From: Clusia tigrina
Lineage: Eukaryota; Arthropoda; Insecta; Diptera; Clusiidae
Direction: 5' to 3'
Assembly (NCBI GenBank): GCA_920105625.2
Contig: OV050030.1
Coordinates: 428,450,240-428,514,239, forward strand
Length of the DNA: 64,000 bases
The notes beneath the pieces are model-generated. The model was not told the DNA's origin. It was given only the letters and a program-made list of their open reading frames with translations, and made no database searches. Below are positions 1 through 12,238 of the stretch, piece by piece; position 1 is the first letter of the stretch, and each line of letters starts with the position of its first letter. The translations under genes and the position numbers were made by a program.

Positions 1-289
1 AATAGGCAGTGGGAAAATTGATTCTTTGTTTTTTATTAATAAAATAACCTTTTTATTTCATTTCTATAATAAACAGGAATATATTTTACTTATTGTATTT
101 CATACTTAATAGCAATTTTATCAATCATACGATGTTATGCTGTGTAAGCAACTTAAACTAATCACGACTAGAAGAAAATTGTTAAATTGATTTCTGGCGA
201 GAATCGGCGAAATTGTTCCCCCGATGCTGTAAATTCATTCATTCATAGATATTTTACGCTTTCTTTTATAGGTTAACCAAAGGGTGGGG

Positions 290-545
290 TAGATTAGATT
301 AGATTTATTTAAGGGTGTTATAAACCGCCCTATATTGTGATGCCCCTATTTATTTGAAAGATGAGGATAGTCCCATCTAGAGAACTTCTGTTAGGTTAAT
401 TTCCGATAGGAATTCATATAGTTTGGAGGAATCAAGTTGAGAGATCTTGCTCATATCGAAGATATATTCTCCAAAACACCTGAGTCTTTTGTGTGCCAAT
501 GGTCCGCAGTCTGTGATCCAGTGCAATGAGGTTTCCTCATTTTCT
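290..545 (-). mobile_element. LINE (Jockey/I-like) 3' coding end, remnant
   Basis: On the - strand an open stretch reads CGENEETSLHWITDCGPLAH then KRLRCFGEYIF and ends at a stop near 364. This is the C-terminal Cys-rich motif (CxxC...ExETxxHxxxxCxxLxxxR) found after the RNase H domain in non-LTR retrotransposons. Only the extreme end is left. A TAGATTAGATTAGATTTATTTAA stretch next to it could be the element's tail. Confidence 0.7.
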
Positions 546-560
546 CCACAGAATAAAGGG

Positions 561-3500
561 TAGGGTAAGACATCATATTATTACAGGTGGCGTGTTTATT
601 GGATTCGTAAAAATATAGAATCTATAAGAGTATATAGTATATATATAGAATCTGTCGATCTACATCCTCTTATAGAGTAAACCCACTTTGTATTGACATT
701 CAGTATATTTATTTTTGAAAGTTATATATTTCAAAAACAAACTACTTTGTTATTTTTTAGCATGAAGTTTTTAAGTTGTGATATTTCTCGCCACGTCCAT
801 GAGAACAAATACAGTAACTTTCATCGAAATTGCTGATGTCATATTAAATGACTTTGTCGCACCAATTCTTATGGATTTGTATAAAATATAATGTGAAGGA
901 TTTAAATATATATTTGAAGGCATTATTTCTACGCATGCGCATACAATTTGTAATGTTTCTCTGATTTGCGGAAATGGTTGTGACGCCATACAGAAGGGAT
1001 TGGCATATACATATGGGCACATACATATATATATTCTTAATCAAGGAGGCTCATGGGATCTCGGTCTGTCCTTCCTCTCCGCTTATTAATTGCATTGTAG
1101 TAGTTCATATGTCTAGAACAAAATCAGCCATTCGACTAAGAACATTTAATCGAGTTTGAGCAAGCAGCTGAAGGCTATATTTGGTGAATATCAGTCCACC
1201 AACAACACTTAATTTGGATATAATTTTAATTGCTATTAAAATAATGTAAAATAAAAGAATTACACGCTTATAAATACGAGCAACGTATGTGTAGTGCAGT
1301 TGAATAGTCGGTGCCGACCGACTACACACATTGTTGTTTGCATTGTTTAACTTGCAACTGCTACACAAAAGTGCAAAATGAATGTACGTGCTCGGCATGC
1401 GAACTAATTATTCGCTTAAGTTAAAATGCAAACAGAGTTTCCCTTAGGAAATGTAGCACATCCGGCATATTGAATAGAGTGTTGCTGTACGAGTGTCCAC
1501 GGGTCCAAATTTGAAATTTACGAAATGTTTGGCATTTCTCAATTTCCTTATTTGATACCATGCATTCTTCAATGGTGGTATTCCTTTTTATTATTATGCC
1601 CCTTATGTTCATTTGCAGACGATTGGCTCAGTCGATTCGACTTGACTAAGTACTAAATAACATTTTAGTTTTACCGGTTTAGTTTGGAGAGTTTTGCTAT
1701 ATTAATAGATGTGTAAATAACTTCACAATTAATTTTTTATTTAGTTTTCTAGTTATAGTTTACATACGTCCCTTATTTTAAAGTACTCTTATTATTGCGT
1801 AGCTTACTGGACTCTGGTGAATAAATCATACATGTTGGGGTTCAGTATCGATGGTCGGAGGTTGCATGAAATGCGCGGTGGTTGTGTCGATGTTCCATGC
1901 TCAGCTGCACTAGGCTCGAAAGTTCGATCGCTGTATCAAACTTGTTTAGAAGCTGCGTATTAAGAAATCGTTCACTTTTGTTTATAAGTGAATTGATTAA
2001 AATTTAAAATCAATTGCACAACTATTTCGTTGATTGTAAGTAACAAAGACAAATAATTAATAAATGATGTATTTCGCAGTTACAATTTTAAAATTAAAGG
2101 TAGTTTTAGCTATAAATTACAAGGACAAAAGTGACGAAAGTCTACTTCGCTTACTCTCATTTACAGAGACCCCACAATACTAAAAATACATGGAAAATGC
2201 ACGCTTCTATTTTACTCGCAAGGGTTATTTATAAATTGAATAACAATGTGCCAACAATGTGCCCTTCTTGCTGCACTGACACAAAATAAAAACACGCTGC
2301 TAAGTAGTGATAATTAAGTTCTCAAACGTTAATCAAAAACCAAGCGTTATATAGATGTGTGACATAGCCACATATTTAGGGGCTAAATTGTTAATGAGGG
2401 TTTAATTCTAAAATACTTGAGTACTCTTTGTCGGTACAAGAAGCGATTAAGTATCTGAGTTACATTTGAATTATCCAATATAATATGTGTAAACTCGTAT
2501 GTGGGTATGCCAATTCCTTCCCTCACTCATCTTATTAAACTCAGCCTCAACTCATCCTGTTTGTATTCAGAGGAAGAAATAAAAACAATTTCCACCAAAA
2601 GAGGAATTGTTCTCGTTAGCAGAGGGTGAGCGATGTGTTTGGAATGAAGTTAATTTGTCTTTTCCTTTGCACCCTACTGACCAAAACTGTTTTTATTCGT
2701 CTTTTTATGACTAACGAGGAAACAACAATAACAATGGCAAATTAGTGCAAAGAAGTAGAATGAGTTGCTCATTGGCTAAGGCCACTTGGAGCTACTTGTT
2801 TCGAGAGCCAAAAAAGTTCTTTAATTTTTTGATTTCCTTTGTAGCATTTCATTCTTTTGAGTTTCTGTTTATCAATGGTTTCGCACATTGGAGGATTTTT
2901 CTACTTATTCCTTGCTTGCTGCAAATGAAAAAAACGGATAAACAACTTTAGCCTGTTTGGTGTTTTTACAGTATGAACATATATTAATTGAGTTTAATAA
3001 TTTTACGAGTATGATTATGTGTTTATAATCCGTCTGTATTCGCTAAATGTGGGGTTCTCCAGTGGATCGAAGTGGACTTTTATCTCTCCATTGTATACTC
3101 TTAGCTGTATACTTTTTGAAGTAGTTCAACCAATTCCCCATAAAAAGAGCATATATGAAGAACCAAAAGAATTATTTGAATGTGATTTTATTTAAGATCC
3201 CATTTGAACACTGGAAGTACTGTGAAAATTTTGGTGAAAAAAGGACCTTACAAACACGCCCACTCTCCTTAGCCTTAGTTCAATTAAAAGAACACAACTT
3301 CAGAACTAAGGAAGGTAAAAACATTCTTATTGTTTTGTGGAGAAGATTTCCACCACTGCCTTGGCCTGCGCTGTTAGGTACATTAACTGTTAATGTTATA
3401 CAGTTAATTTTATGTTAAAATTAAGAAATTACTTAACATAGAAGTCTGTGGATGTTTAGTTTCCATGTTAAGTGACGTGTCCTAAACATTTTTTATTTTA

Positions 3501-3860
3501 CTTTGTATGTGGCGGTGATTGGCGCAAGCGGTGGAGAAAATTTAATTATTATTTAAAAATAAAATCTAATTTCGTTTCTGAAATACTCGTATTAAACCAG
3601 AAAGCAGGTAATGTATGGTTCTAAATGTGTAACGTTTCAAAGTCGCCGCAGGATTTAATTGGGCTCTGTTTAGTATTCATTATTAATTGGAAGGTTAAGT
3701 GTGCATAGCCTAATAGAATGGAAGTGGGGTAGGTCGGACGACCGCCGAAAAAGGAGGTCTCCTTCAGGTATGATACAGGTATTGATGTTCATTGGGTTTG
3801 GGGAGATAGAGGATTGTGAAAGGGAAGTTAAGTTTCATACAAGTTTCAAGGTTCTTCTTC
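561..3860. other. No gene recognised
   Basis: AT-rich DNA with short unconserved open frames on both strands, several stop-rich stretches and no domain motif that I recognise. It may be intergenic or part of an upstream intron. Confidence 0.5.
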
Positions 3861-3861
3861 T

Positions 3862-4066
3862 TATCAGATGGCCATCACAACCCGTGGTCGGGTTACGGAC
3901 GATTTGAGCACCTCTTGCCAGGCGCCTGTGCTTCGCGCGTGCCTTCTCCAATTAGTCACACCAAGCATGGTTAGTACTTCCTCAGCTTGGTCTATCCACC
4001 GGCGGCACAGTCTCCCACTTCGTCGTCGACATTCGACTCTCGCTTCAAATACCTTTTCAAGGTTAG
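3862..4066 (-). mobile_element. RTE-like LINE 3' end, remnant
   Basis: On the - strand the frame reads KVFEARVECRRRSGRLCRRW then IDQAEEVLTMLGVTNWRRHA, the very C-terminal signature of RTE-like non-LTR retrotransposons (RGRxxxRWxDxVExDxxxLGVxxWRxxAxDRxxW). The sequence resembles the tail of the larger element at 33.95-34.4 kb but is a separate, diverged copy. Confidence 0.7.
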
Positions 4067-4149
4067 TTTAGGTTAAACCAGGTAGATTGCGAGTTATGCA
4101 AGTTGCTCTTGGAGGGGGAAACCACTTCCCATCCACTATCCCTCAAAAA

Positions 4150-4690
4150 ACCCTCAGCTCCCCGTGATCTTAAACCAACCAGAAGCTTTTGTGAAGTTCA
4201 GAATATCAGTTAGTTTCAGCTCGGCTAATTCTTGTTGTTCTTCAAAGAAGGCCGTGCCCATATACCTGGCTCGCCTCCTCTGAAGACACGGGCTATCACA
4301 GAGCAGTTGCTTCACCGATTCCTCCTCATCCTCATCTCGCCAATTCTTACAATAATCACTGAAAGAAGCATCGTATTTGGCTACTATTCGGCCTATGCTG
4401 CAGTGCCCTGTCAGAACCCCCACGATAGTCCTGAGTTCTCCTCTACTGAGCCGAACAAATATTTCACTCGTATTTTGGGTCAGTTGTGGCCACATGTATC
4501 GAGATGTTCGACGGTCGACGGTTAAGTATCACCGTTCATTCGTTAATCTTTTTACAGTGGTTGCGATCTTGCTTGTGAACGCCACGAGAGGTGGAAGGAT
4601 GTCATCCACCTGCCTCTCCTCCGGCAGCTCCGCTCCGAGTCTGGCACATTCGTCAGCTCACCTTTTCAAACTTCTTTGACTCTTTTATGA
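4150..4690 (-). mobile_element. LINE RNase H tail and Cys-rich C-terminus, remnant
   Basis: Reading down the - strand: ARLGAELPEERQVDDILPPL (end of an RNase H domain), a linker with one stop, then MWPQLTQNTSEIF, LTGHCSIGRIVAKYDASFSD and CKNWRDEDEEESVKQLLCDS, with the usual CxxC-like and LxRRRxxYxG motifs. It ends in ILNFTKASGWF at about 4160. This is the typical 3' end of a Jockey/I-clade pol. An internal stop and the lack of upstream reverse transcriptase show it is dead. Confidence 0.8.
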
Positions 4691-6515
4691 ATCTCACAAA
4701 TATGTCGAGGGATATTGTCCTTTCCCAAAAAGTGTGCATAATTGAAACGTTTGTTTCTTCATAAACTTGAAATTTTGCGCGGTCTCTTATTGTACGCTCG
4801 GCTCTCCTTTGTTCATCCCATTTAATTCATCCACACTCTTAAATCCCATGCACATGTTTCAAATATTCGTGTTATCCGTTTATAAACTTGGCAAATGCAA
4901 TGAAATATAGACATCTCGGATTTGATCACATATTTCCCGCAAGTTGTGGAGCCCTTCTGCAGATTTCGGTTCGTGAATTTCTTGCTGCAGCAGCACTACG
5001 CTGAGGCACTACGTAATATTGAATAAGTGAAACGGTGCTCGCAGCTCGCACTTGAGCGCATGTAAAGTGATTACGATTGCGATTCCAATTGCGATTACGA
5101 AAATGACAACTTGAATTGCGCTGGAGTGGCAGGCGGCTACAAGTGTGCCTACGGGCGCGCCATGTACAGTTGTCCTCGCTAATGTTCTTTTTCTATTTGT
5201 GTTTTTTGTCGTCCTTTAGAAATACTGTCGATGCGATAATGTGACAGTCGTGAGCGTTTTGCTGACATGCAATAATTTTTTGGAGAAATGCACACAAAGT
5301 GGGAGGTCGTTCGATATTAAATCTTAAGGATTGCTGGTGTAACAATTGTCTAGGACTGCGTTGGAGACAGACAGATACGCAAGTGTTGTTTTATTTGGTT
5401 CTTGTTTATTTATTCAGCTTTGGAATAATATTTAAAAAGTTTGCATTTGGAAGGTCGTTATTGATAAAGAGCTGCATGTTTGGTTGGTTTGTTGCGGAAC
5501 AAACATAAAGCGGCGATTGGCCGTATCTAGGCTTCGAAATCATTCGCACGCCCGTATGCACCTCGCCTATTATCACTGTTTAAAATACCATGCAACGGGA
5601 GCAACCTTTGAACATGGCAATTGCCGAAATGTTTTATTTCAAGAACCAAAAAAGTTGGTGGAGCTTCAATGAGGAGATATGCATATAAATGTATTTACAT
5701 TTTTTGCTGCCAGCGGAACTTATTTTATTAGTTGCTAAAGGGCACAATGGCGTGGTGGCAAAATCTTGTTGCCTGGCTCAATTTCGGCTAATTCGTGTTT
5801 GCCACCGCGAGTGCAGAGCTCGGTAATGCAAACTTTTCACAAAACTTTCACAAGTTTACAGTGTTGTATTTTATTTTTTATCTTTTATTTAATGTTTTTT
5901 CTTCTTTTGCTACCATTTTTGAAGTCTGTGCCGGCGCAAGGTAAACTTATTTCGTTATACACTTCCGGCCGAGAATAAAATGGTGGATCCTGGTACTAGG
6001 TTACTCTTGTTTGCTAATTAGATATCACAGCACTTAATTTGTGTGTGCGCGTGTGTGCTGCCATGTGAGCGAATCCACTGTGGGCATGGATTGGAACACA
6101 CGTCAGGCGAGGTGCACTGGAAACAATTTTAAATTGATTATTTAAGTTTTAGCGGGCTTGCGTTTGGGTGCATTTCAGGAATTTTAAAAAATAGCTCACT
6201 TCGTTTGCTGGTTAAAACCAAATGAACGCAATTAAGAAGTCTGCTTGTTTCTCTCTCCTGCACTTCGTTCCACTCTCATTAACATTGTCTGGGGGAGCTG
6301 TGAGATCTCTGCGAAGGGCCAAATAATACCGGGTTGGGTGTGTGACTTGTGACCAATTCCATCTTCGGGTACACTTCTTTGAATTGCATTTCCACATTTT
6401 CACAGTTAGAAATTCAATTAGGGCCGAAAGTCCGAGTTGTTAGGGCCTTAGTTTTAAGTTTATTCTGTAATTGTATTCTTTGATCTTTCCATACAAAATG
6501 CACTGGTATTTCAGA
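4691..6515. other. No gene recognised
   Basis: No domain is seen. A short cluster of repeated GCGATT-type words sits near 5070-5100, and a GCGCGCC word near 5155. Otherwise ordinary AT-rich sequence. Confidence 0.5.
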
Positions 6516-6519
6516 GTAT

Positions 6520-7145
6520 ACTCATTGTTGAGCTGATGGATCAGATCTATTCAATTCGAAAATTGACATCAATTTCGTTCTTGATGGTTTATCAATTGTT
6601 TCTTGTTCCATTTTGTCTCTGAAATACACATTTTGCCGTTGGGGCAAGTGACGATCAAGTCGAATTATCGTGTGCGATTGAAAGTGCATCGGAAATGCAA
6701 ATATACGCCATGCAGCTTCTGTTGAACCAACATATCGACCCTTCAAGAAATTTTGAATCTCATTAAACTGCAATTCATTATTCACCTCAGGGTTGGCCAC
6801 TCCTAATTCTACTGTCGCACAATCATACCCTTTATACACGTACTTGTAAATATACTTCCCAATCCTAACGGTCGTACAGCCTTCCACATTTAAATAACAT
6901 TCAAATTCAGTTAAGCGAAATGGATTGTATGGAACAACAAATCTGTTGTCAATAGTATGTTCACGCACGTCAGCTGTGATTCACATTCACACCATCACGG
7001 GTTTCACCACAGATATATTGTGGACATTTTTTAGAACACACACCACATGGTCGCCTGACCAGCTCATGTAATTTTGCATGTTTTCTGGATTGGGAATTTC
7101 AGCAGAAACTGCTTTGTCAGTATCTGCATTATCACTGAATCTATA
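6520..7145 (-). mobile_element. Helitron Rep/helicase-like fragment
   Basis: The - strand frame at 6522-6968 reads NRFVVPYNPFRLTEFECYLN, then KYIYKYVYKGYDCATVELGV, then FLKGRYVGSTEAAWRIFAFP and MHFQSHTIIRLDRHLP. These are signature segments of the Helitron-like N-terminal (Rep) domain (DNRxVVPYNPxL...KYLxKYVYKG...RYxxxxEAxWRIFxFPxHxxSHTIxRLxVHLP). Upstream, 6970-7140 continues with AEIPNPEN and PCGVCSKKCPQYICGETRDG in broken frames. The helicase and the ends of the element are missing, so it is a dead fragment. Confidence 0.85.
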
Positions 7146-7149
7146 TTTC

Positions 7150-8280
7150 TTTGTTAAGTCTACGAGTTCTCTTTCAACCGGTGATATATTCAGGTCGTGG
7201 TTTCATTTCTGACGAACCATGGAGCGCCGGTGATCGTTCTCTAAACTTTGGATTGAGCCCTCTGGATTATTTGTAAATTTGACGCACTATTATTGCCCCA
7301 AATCTAGACACCGTAAGTCCAAATTGGCTTAATTAAAGCCTTGTATATAAGCACTTTATATTTCAGGCTTAGCCTTGATTTTTTGTTGATAAGCCAGTAC
7401 AAGGTACTTGCCCTGAGTTTCATTTGGATTTTCTCCGCTTCTATATGCTTTCTCCAAGTGAGCCGTCGGTCGCAATGCAGTTCTAAGTATTTGAGCTCTG
7501 ATGCTTGCGGGATTTCAATGCCATTTAAGGAGGCTGCCGGACAAGACCTGGGGTTGAGGGTAAAAGTCACATGTACAGCTTGATGCGCCAATCAGCTGTC
7601 TATTTTTTCAAATGTTGTTTTAAATCCCGCGAAGTTATTCGTGGATTTTGGTGAGTGCTCTGGATAGCTGTGTCATCCGCAAAAGTCGAGGTAGCGAGGT
7701 GTTTATCAGTTGTCAAACCAGAAGTGCACAAAATGTATAGCATAGGGCCAAGTACACTACATTGTGGCACTCCAGCCATAATTTCAAAGTCTGGTGTTAG
7801 GAATTAACTCTGAATTTCCGATTTGTTAAATATGACTACAGAATCCTGTGCGAATTGCTCGCCAGAAACTTTCTTATTTTATAGATAAGTCACCCACACT
7901 TCACACCGTGGTATCACAATGGGCCATTATGTGTGCTCAAGTGTGCTTTTGGCAAACTGGGCGGCCACTCCTACCTACCTACCTACCTACCTTCATGTCA
8001 GATCTTGTCAAAGGTCTGTGCGGCATCTAGGAATATTCCTGAGCAGTACATCCTTTGTTCGAATGCCTGTCTTATTTCAGAAGCAATGCGGTGCACTTGC
8101 TCGATAGTTCCATGATGCTTGCGGAACCCAAATTGGTGGTGAGGAATAATTGAATTGAGCTTTGATGTTGGGTTTTCAGCAATAACCGCTCGAGCAATTT
8201 GGATAGGGTTGGCAGGCGAATTATGGACCGATCTGAAGATACTTGAATAGGTTGCTTTTAATGAGAGCATTACGTAGAAC
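7150..8280 (-). mobile_element. Jockey-clade LINE reverse transcriptase, 5'-truncated and broken
   Basis: On the - strand: HHQFGFRKHHGTIEQVHRIA (RT motif 2 region), LDAAQTFDKI (degenerate motif A, LDxxxAFD), a STFADDTAI-type FADD box near 7680-7690, then LNPRSCPAASLNGIEIPQAS, LTWRKHIEAEKIQMKL and IYKALIKPIWTYGV leading to QIWGNNSASNLQIIQ. This is a Jockey RT from motif 2 to the C-terminus. Several frameshifts, and a (TACC) repeat at about 7971-7992, interrupt it. It joins Helitron sequence at about 7145. Confidence 0.85.
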
Positions 8281-9120
8281 TACCCAGAATATATGGAGCA
8301 ATGTTGTAGGCTTTTGAAATATTTTGTTTTTGCCTGTAAAAAGACATCAGACCCTAAGATAAGAAACTGGAATCTGACCAGTTAAACCAGACGATCTGTA
8401 TAAACAAATCTCTGGCTTACCAGGTTTTAATGCAATAATTAAGAGAAACCGGGTCTCTCTAAGCCTACAAAAGTATTTGAGTTCATTAAATGCATTTTGG
8501 ACATTCTGGAAATTTGCTGTGTATTTATTTACTTGAATTATTTTTATCGCTATTCAGATGCGAAAATTATAGGCAAATAGCGATAATTTGTGTAATGGTG
8601 ATAGATCATTTACCACGTTTATGCACAATATTTGAATTGAACATAATTTTCCTAAATAAATTAAAAATATAATTATAATAAACTGAGTTAGTTAATAGCT
8701 CATTATGTGCCTCGTTGTAGGTTTAGTGGGATGTTGTTGTTGATGTCGTAGACTAAAACACATCTAATTTGATTTTATGCACATGTACACTTGTGTACGG
8801 ATACGGCGAACGAGCATCATCAGGCCATATAAAAACAAATCCATACACCCTTACATATGTACATATATATGTACATAGGTGTATTTGCATGCCTATAGCA
8901 TCCCTTCCATATGGACACAAGTGATGAAGTAGCATTAAGCAGTACATACATTGACATATAAAATGTTTATAACTGCTTTATTTAAGTACTTGTGACATAA
9001 AATATTTATAACTACTTAATTTAGGGACTCGTGTGATACTCGTTGTATTTTAATAAACCCAAAAATTGTGTGTACAAAATATTAGAAAATATTCAATAAA
9101 ATTCGGCTAAAAACAAGTAG
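8281..9120. other. No gene recognised
   Basis: AT-rich DNA with no protein motif. It includes a short TACATATATATGTACAT palindromic stretch near 8856-8876. Confidence 0.4.
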
Positions 9121-9122
9121 AT

Positions 9123-9638
9123 TGTTGTCAGGGTAGACAGAGCAGTGGTACGGAAGGTAAACAATAAAAGGAAGTACCAAAAGGATCGTTGCAATGGGAA
9201 CGAAAATATGGACATAAATGGTTGCATACTTTTAGGGTATACTCTATTCGACTTTGTCACCACAAATAATAATGCGTGGAGGCATGCTCTGGAATCTTCT
9301 ACGAAACTTCTTTCGAAGTGTAGTGAATATTCTGGCATGTTCTATTCCAGTACACGAGAGGTATATAAGCCGCCACACAATTGAAGTCAACACAGTTGAA
9401 CAGTGATGCTAGCAGTGTGTACATTGTGAATTTCAATAGTCACAGTAACAGTGTTAAATATTAATAAAGTGATAAAATAAATAATTAAGCAAAGTGCAAA
9501 ATGGTATTAAAGTAAACTTTAAGCCTAAGGTTAAGAGTGTGAATTGCAATAATAAAATAAAGCTAATTGTTCTAATTAAATCAAGAGATTCGAGTATTGA
9601 GAGTTAGTATAAATTGTCAGGAGGGCAATTTCGTAACA
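9123..9638 (+). mobile_element. Possible solo LTR (TGTTG...TAACA) with its own promoter
   Basis: The segment starts TGTTGTCAGG and ends TTTCGTAACA, so it has TGTT/AACA inverted ends. A TATA box (TATATAAG, about 9362) is followed within 100-200 bases by AATAAA-type signals, the order expected for U3-R-U5. I saw no clean target-site duplication, primer-binding site or internal retroviral-type coding sequence next to it. It could instead be a duplicated cellular promoter. Confidence 0.35.
9287..9370 (+). promoter_or_regulatory. Heat-shock-element cluster with TATA box
   Basis: Three GAAnnTTC dimers lie within about 50 bases (GAATCTTC, GAAACTTC, GAATATTC), with further GAA/TTC half sites. A TATATAAG box follows at about 9362. 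This spacing matches fly heat-shock promoters. The sequence after it is A-rich with only tiny open frames (ATG GTA TTA AAG TAA near 9501), so no protein product is seen. Confidence 0.55.
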
Positions 9639-9639
9639 A

Positions 9640-10856
9640 TATGCATTTCCGTGGGAAAGTTCATTATACATAGCTAAACAAGAATCAAATGAATTTTAGT
9701 GGTGATAAGTCAATCATGAGAGATCATTTGTGATAACTCATTGATGAGAAGTCATTAGTAAAAGGTCGTAGACGACAAGTCATAAACAACGAGTTATAAA
9801 TGTGGTCATCTCTTTTCCACTAATGCACTCAGCTCTGGAATTCGTTGAACTAATCTCGGACTGAGCACGTACTCATCTCACATATAAATAAGTCTCCAGC
9901 TCTATTTTAAAGTAAATGGGCGGCATAGCATCACTGCTATGCCTACAATTTAGTTAATATTCATTACTGGCATCTAATATAAAATTGTCAAAGAAATTTT
10001 GTGTAATAGATCACAATGGTATTGAAAAATACTACACGAAAATGGACGGAATAAATCCATGGACGTATATGTATATCGTCAGATTTATACAAGATTAATC
10101 AACAAAATTGGCTATGATGGAGAAAAATGGGAGTATGAACCTTAGGGCTCAGCATGAGCGAAATGTATAAATCGCCACTCCCACTTTCATGTATAATTCT
10201 GCAATATAGAAAAGTGTTTCTACGAGGAGAAATCTTCAGTGTTAGCTTAAATGTATCTAATCTCATAATAATTGAACTAGTATCCTCACTTTAATTACTT
10301 TCCATGAGCGTAGTTTGTAAAATTATATTAGGGTATAGTGTACCTCGTAGCCGGCTTAATCCGATTTCAACCTTATTTACTGGTTTCCATTATATTTACT
10401 CTTATCCATCCATTTACTGTGAGGTTTTTGTTTTATTACCCCATATAAATGGGAATTTAGATAATTTTAGTTAATTATTTGTGATCCAGATAATGCAATT
10501 AAATTTTTCAACTTTAATTTCCTTCAGCATACTTTTTTCTTATTTTCAAATATGTCTACCGTGCACTGAACTATTTCGAATTATTAATAAATATTTATTC
10601 AATCGTCACTAAGTAAGCTAATTCAATAAAAGTGCAGACACGTTCTTTACGCCACCCGTAGCTCGTTTGAAAAAAATAACGGGATAGCTAAGTCCGTCGT
10701 TTTCAGAAAGGTGCCACCATTGACAACAATCTTCTGGCATTCATATTTTTATATGAAGGAATTCGTATTCAATGCACAAACCATTAAATATCTATTGGCG
10801 AAGTGGTACAAACGAATCGTATCGAACACGTTCCAAGTTCGATAAGTTCGTTTGAG
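9640..10856. other. No gene recognised
   Basis: AT-rich. Near 9705-9800 there are loosely repeated words of the form GTCATnA/GATAAGTCA, but no protein motif. Confidence 0.4.
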
Positions 10857-10859
10857 TTA

Positions 10860-11262
10860 AGGTGGGACCAAAATAGACGAGACGTAACGATAGCTATTTG
10901 ACGAACGTCTGCACTCGTTACGTCGATTTTGACATTTAACCCAAAATGTGACGCTATCAACCGCATCGATGGATGGCTTTTTACATAAATTCCGAGCTCA
11001 TCGCCCACAGCGGCGATTAAATTGTAGCAAAATTCCGTCATTTTAATTTTAATTTCTTGAAAAAACAACAATCGTCTCAACAAAGAAGAGGTTGTGACGA
11101 GTAGCAGACGTTTGCAGTTCGGTTCTTACGGAGCCGATCGTCACGTCTAAATGTTTCGTTCAGTTTTGATCAGATACGTATGGCCATTTTGGCTATTAGC
11201 ATTGATTTGCATATGCTTGAACTTACTCGTTACGTCTCGTCTCGTCTATTTTGGTTAGCCCT
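10860..11262 (-). mobile_element. MITE copy 1 with terminal inverted repeats and a MADF-like open frame
   Basis: The left end AGGTGGGACCAAAATAGACG and the right end (reverse complement AGGGCTAACCAAAATAGACG) form inverted repeats, flanked by TTA at 10857-10859 and TTA at 11263-11265. The - strand codes TEFCYNLIAAVGDELGIYVK then SHPSMRLIASHFGLNV, which resembles the start of a MADF (Myb/SANT-like) domain (FxxxLIxxVxxxPxLYDxSHPxY). MADF-type proteins are encoded by PIF/Harbinger transposons, which also make 3-bp TTA/TAA duplications. It is about 403 bp, too short to be autonomous. Confidence 0.75.
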
Positions 11263-11265
11263 TTA

Positions 11266-12230
11266 ATTGCAGAATACGCAACATTTAGCGAGTTGGGGTT
11301 GACGAACCGAGCGCGGCTTAAATATTCCTACGTACTTGTATATGACCGAGTATAGTCCGTTTATGTGGGGTGATGTGTAGTTAATATATTCGAGAGACTT
11401 CCAGATATTTGATTGGGTATCTGAAATTATGCTCCTCATTTTCTATACGGGTACACAAATTTGTTCACACCGACACCTCTTCGTTTCATGTAAGCACAAT
11501 CTTAGTACTCGTATAGCGGCATACTCATAAGCACCCCTAGGACATACAAATTAATTCATTATAGATGCGGAGTATATTTACTAACTTGCATAAAATGTCA
11601 TACACGACATTCCTTAGTCAACTATGTGCGGGTATTTTCGTGTACTTGCACACTCAAATAGAAAATGTGCATAATCCGAATTCCAACTGCGTGCATATTT
11701 GCACTTGACCAGGGTAGCCAACGCTATTAAAACGCCTTCCAAGGGTCACTTGAGTCGGTTGAAACACTTGTTGACAGCATGTTCCACGTGCAGCGTTTTG
11801 TTATTGTTGTTTTAGGGAAGGTACCAAAGATTAGGCGCTAAAATCATGCATGTTCAGCCAACGACACAAAGCGCAGGACTCTAAAACCACCCCGAAATTT
11901 GCTATAGGAAGCATATAAAGTACTGAGAAGGTATAATAAAGCAGAGGATGCAACCTAGTTGGCGACACGTGTTGATAAAATTCCTTTCAAATGGGATAAA
12001 ATTCTCAATATTAGTACTTAGATTGATTTGAATAAAATGCCACAATTACAAATGTTATGCTCCTGGCAGCGTGGAATTCCAACACACAAAGGCACACTTG
12101 CCCATACACTCACTCACACACACACACACACACACACACGTACATACAGGAGGCTTGATTTGCAGAAAGTAAGAAAAAGTGGAAAAACAAAAACAAAATA
12201 AAGCAACGGTAGAAAACGAACTGCCCCCAA
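11266..12230. other. No gene recognised
   Basis: Mixed-composition sequence with no protein motif; a CA run of about 27 bases starts near 12113. Confidence 0.4.
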
Positions 12231-12238
12231 ACCTGTGA

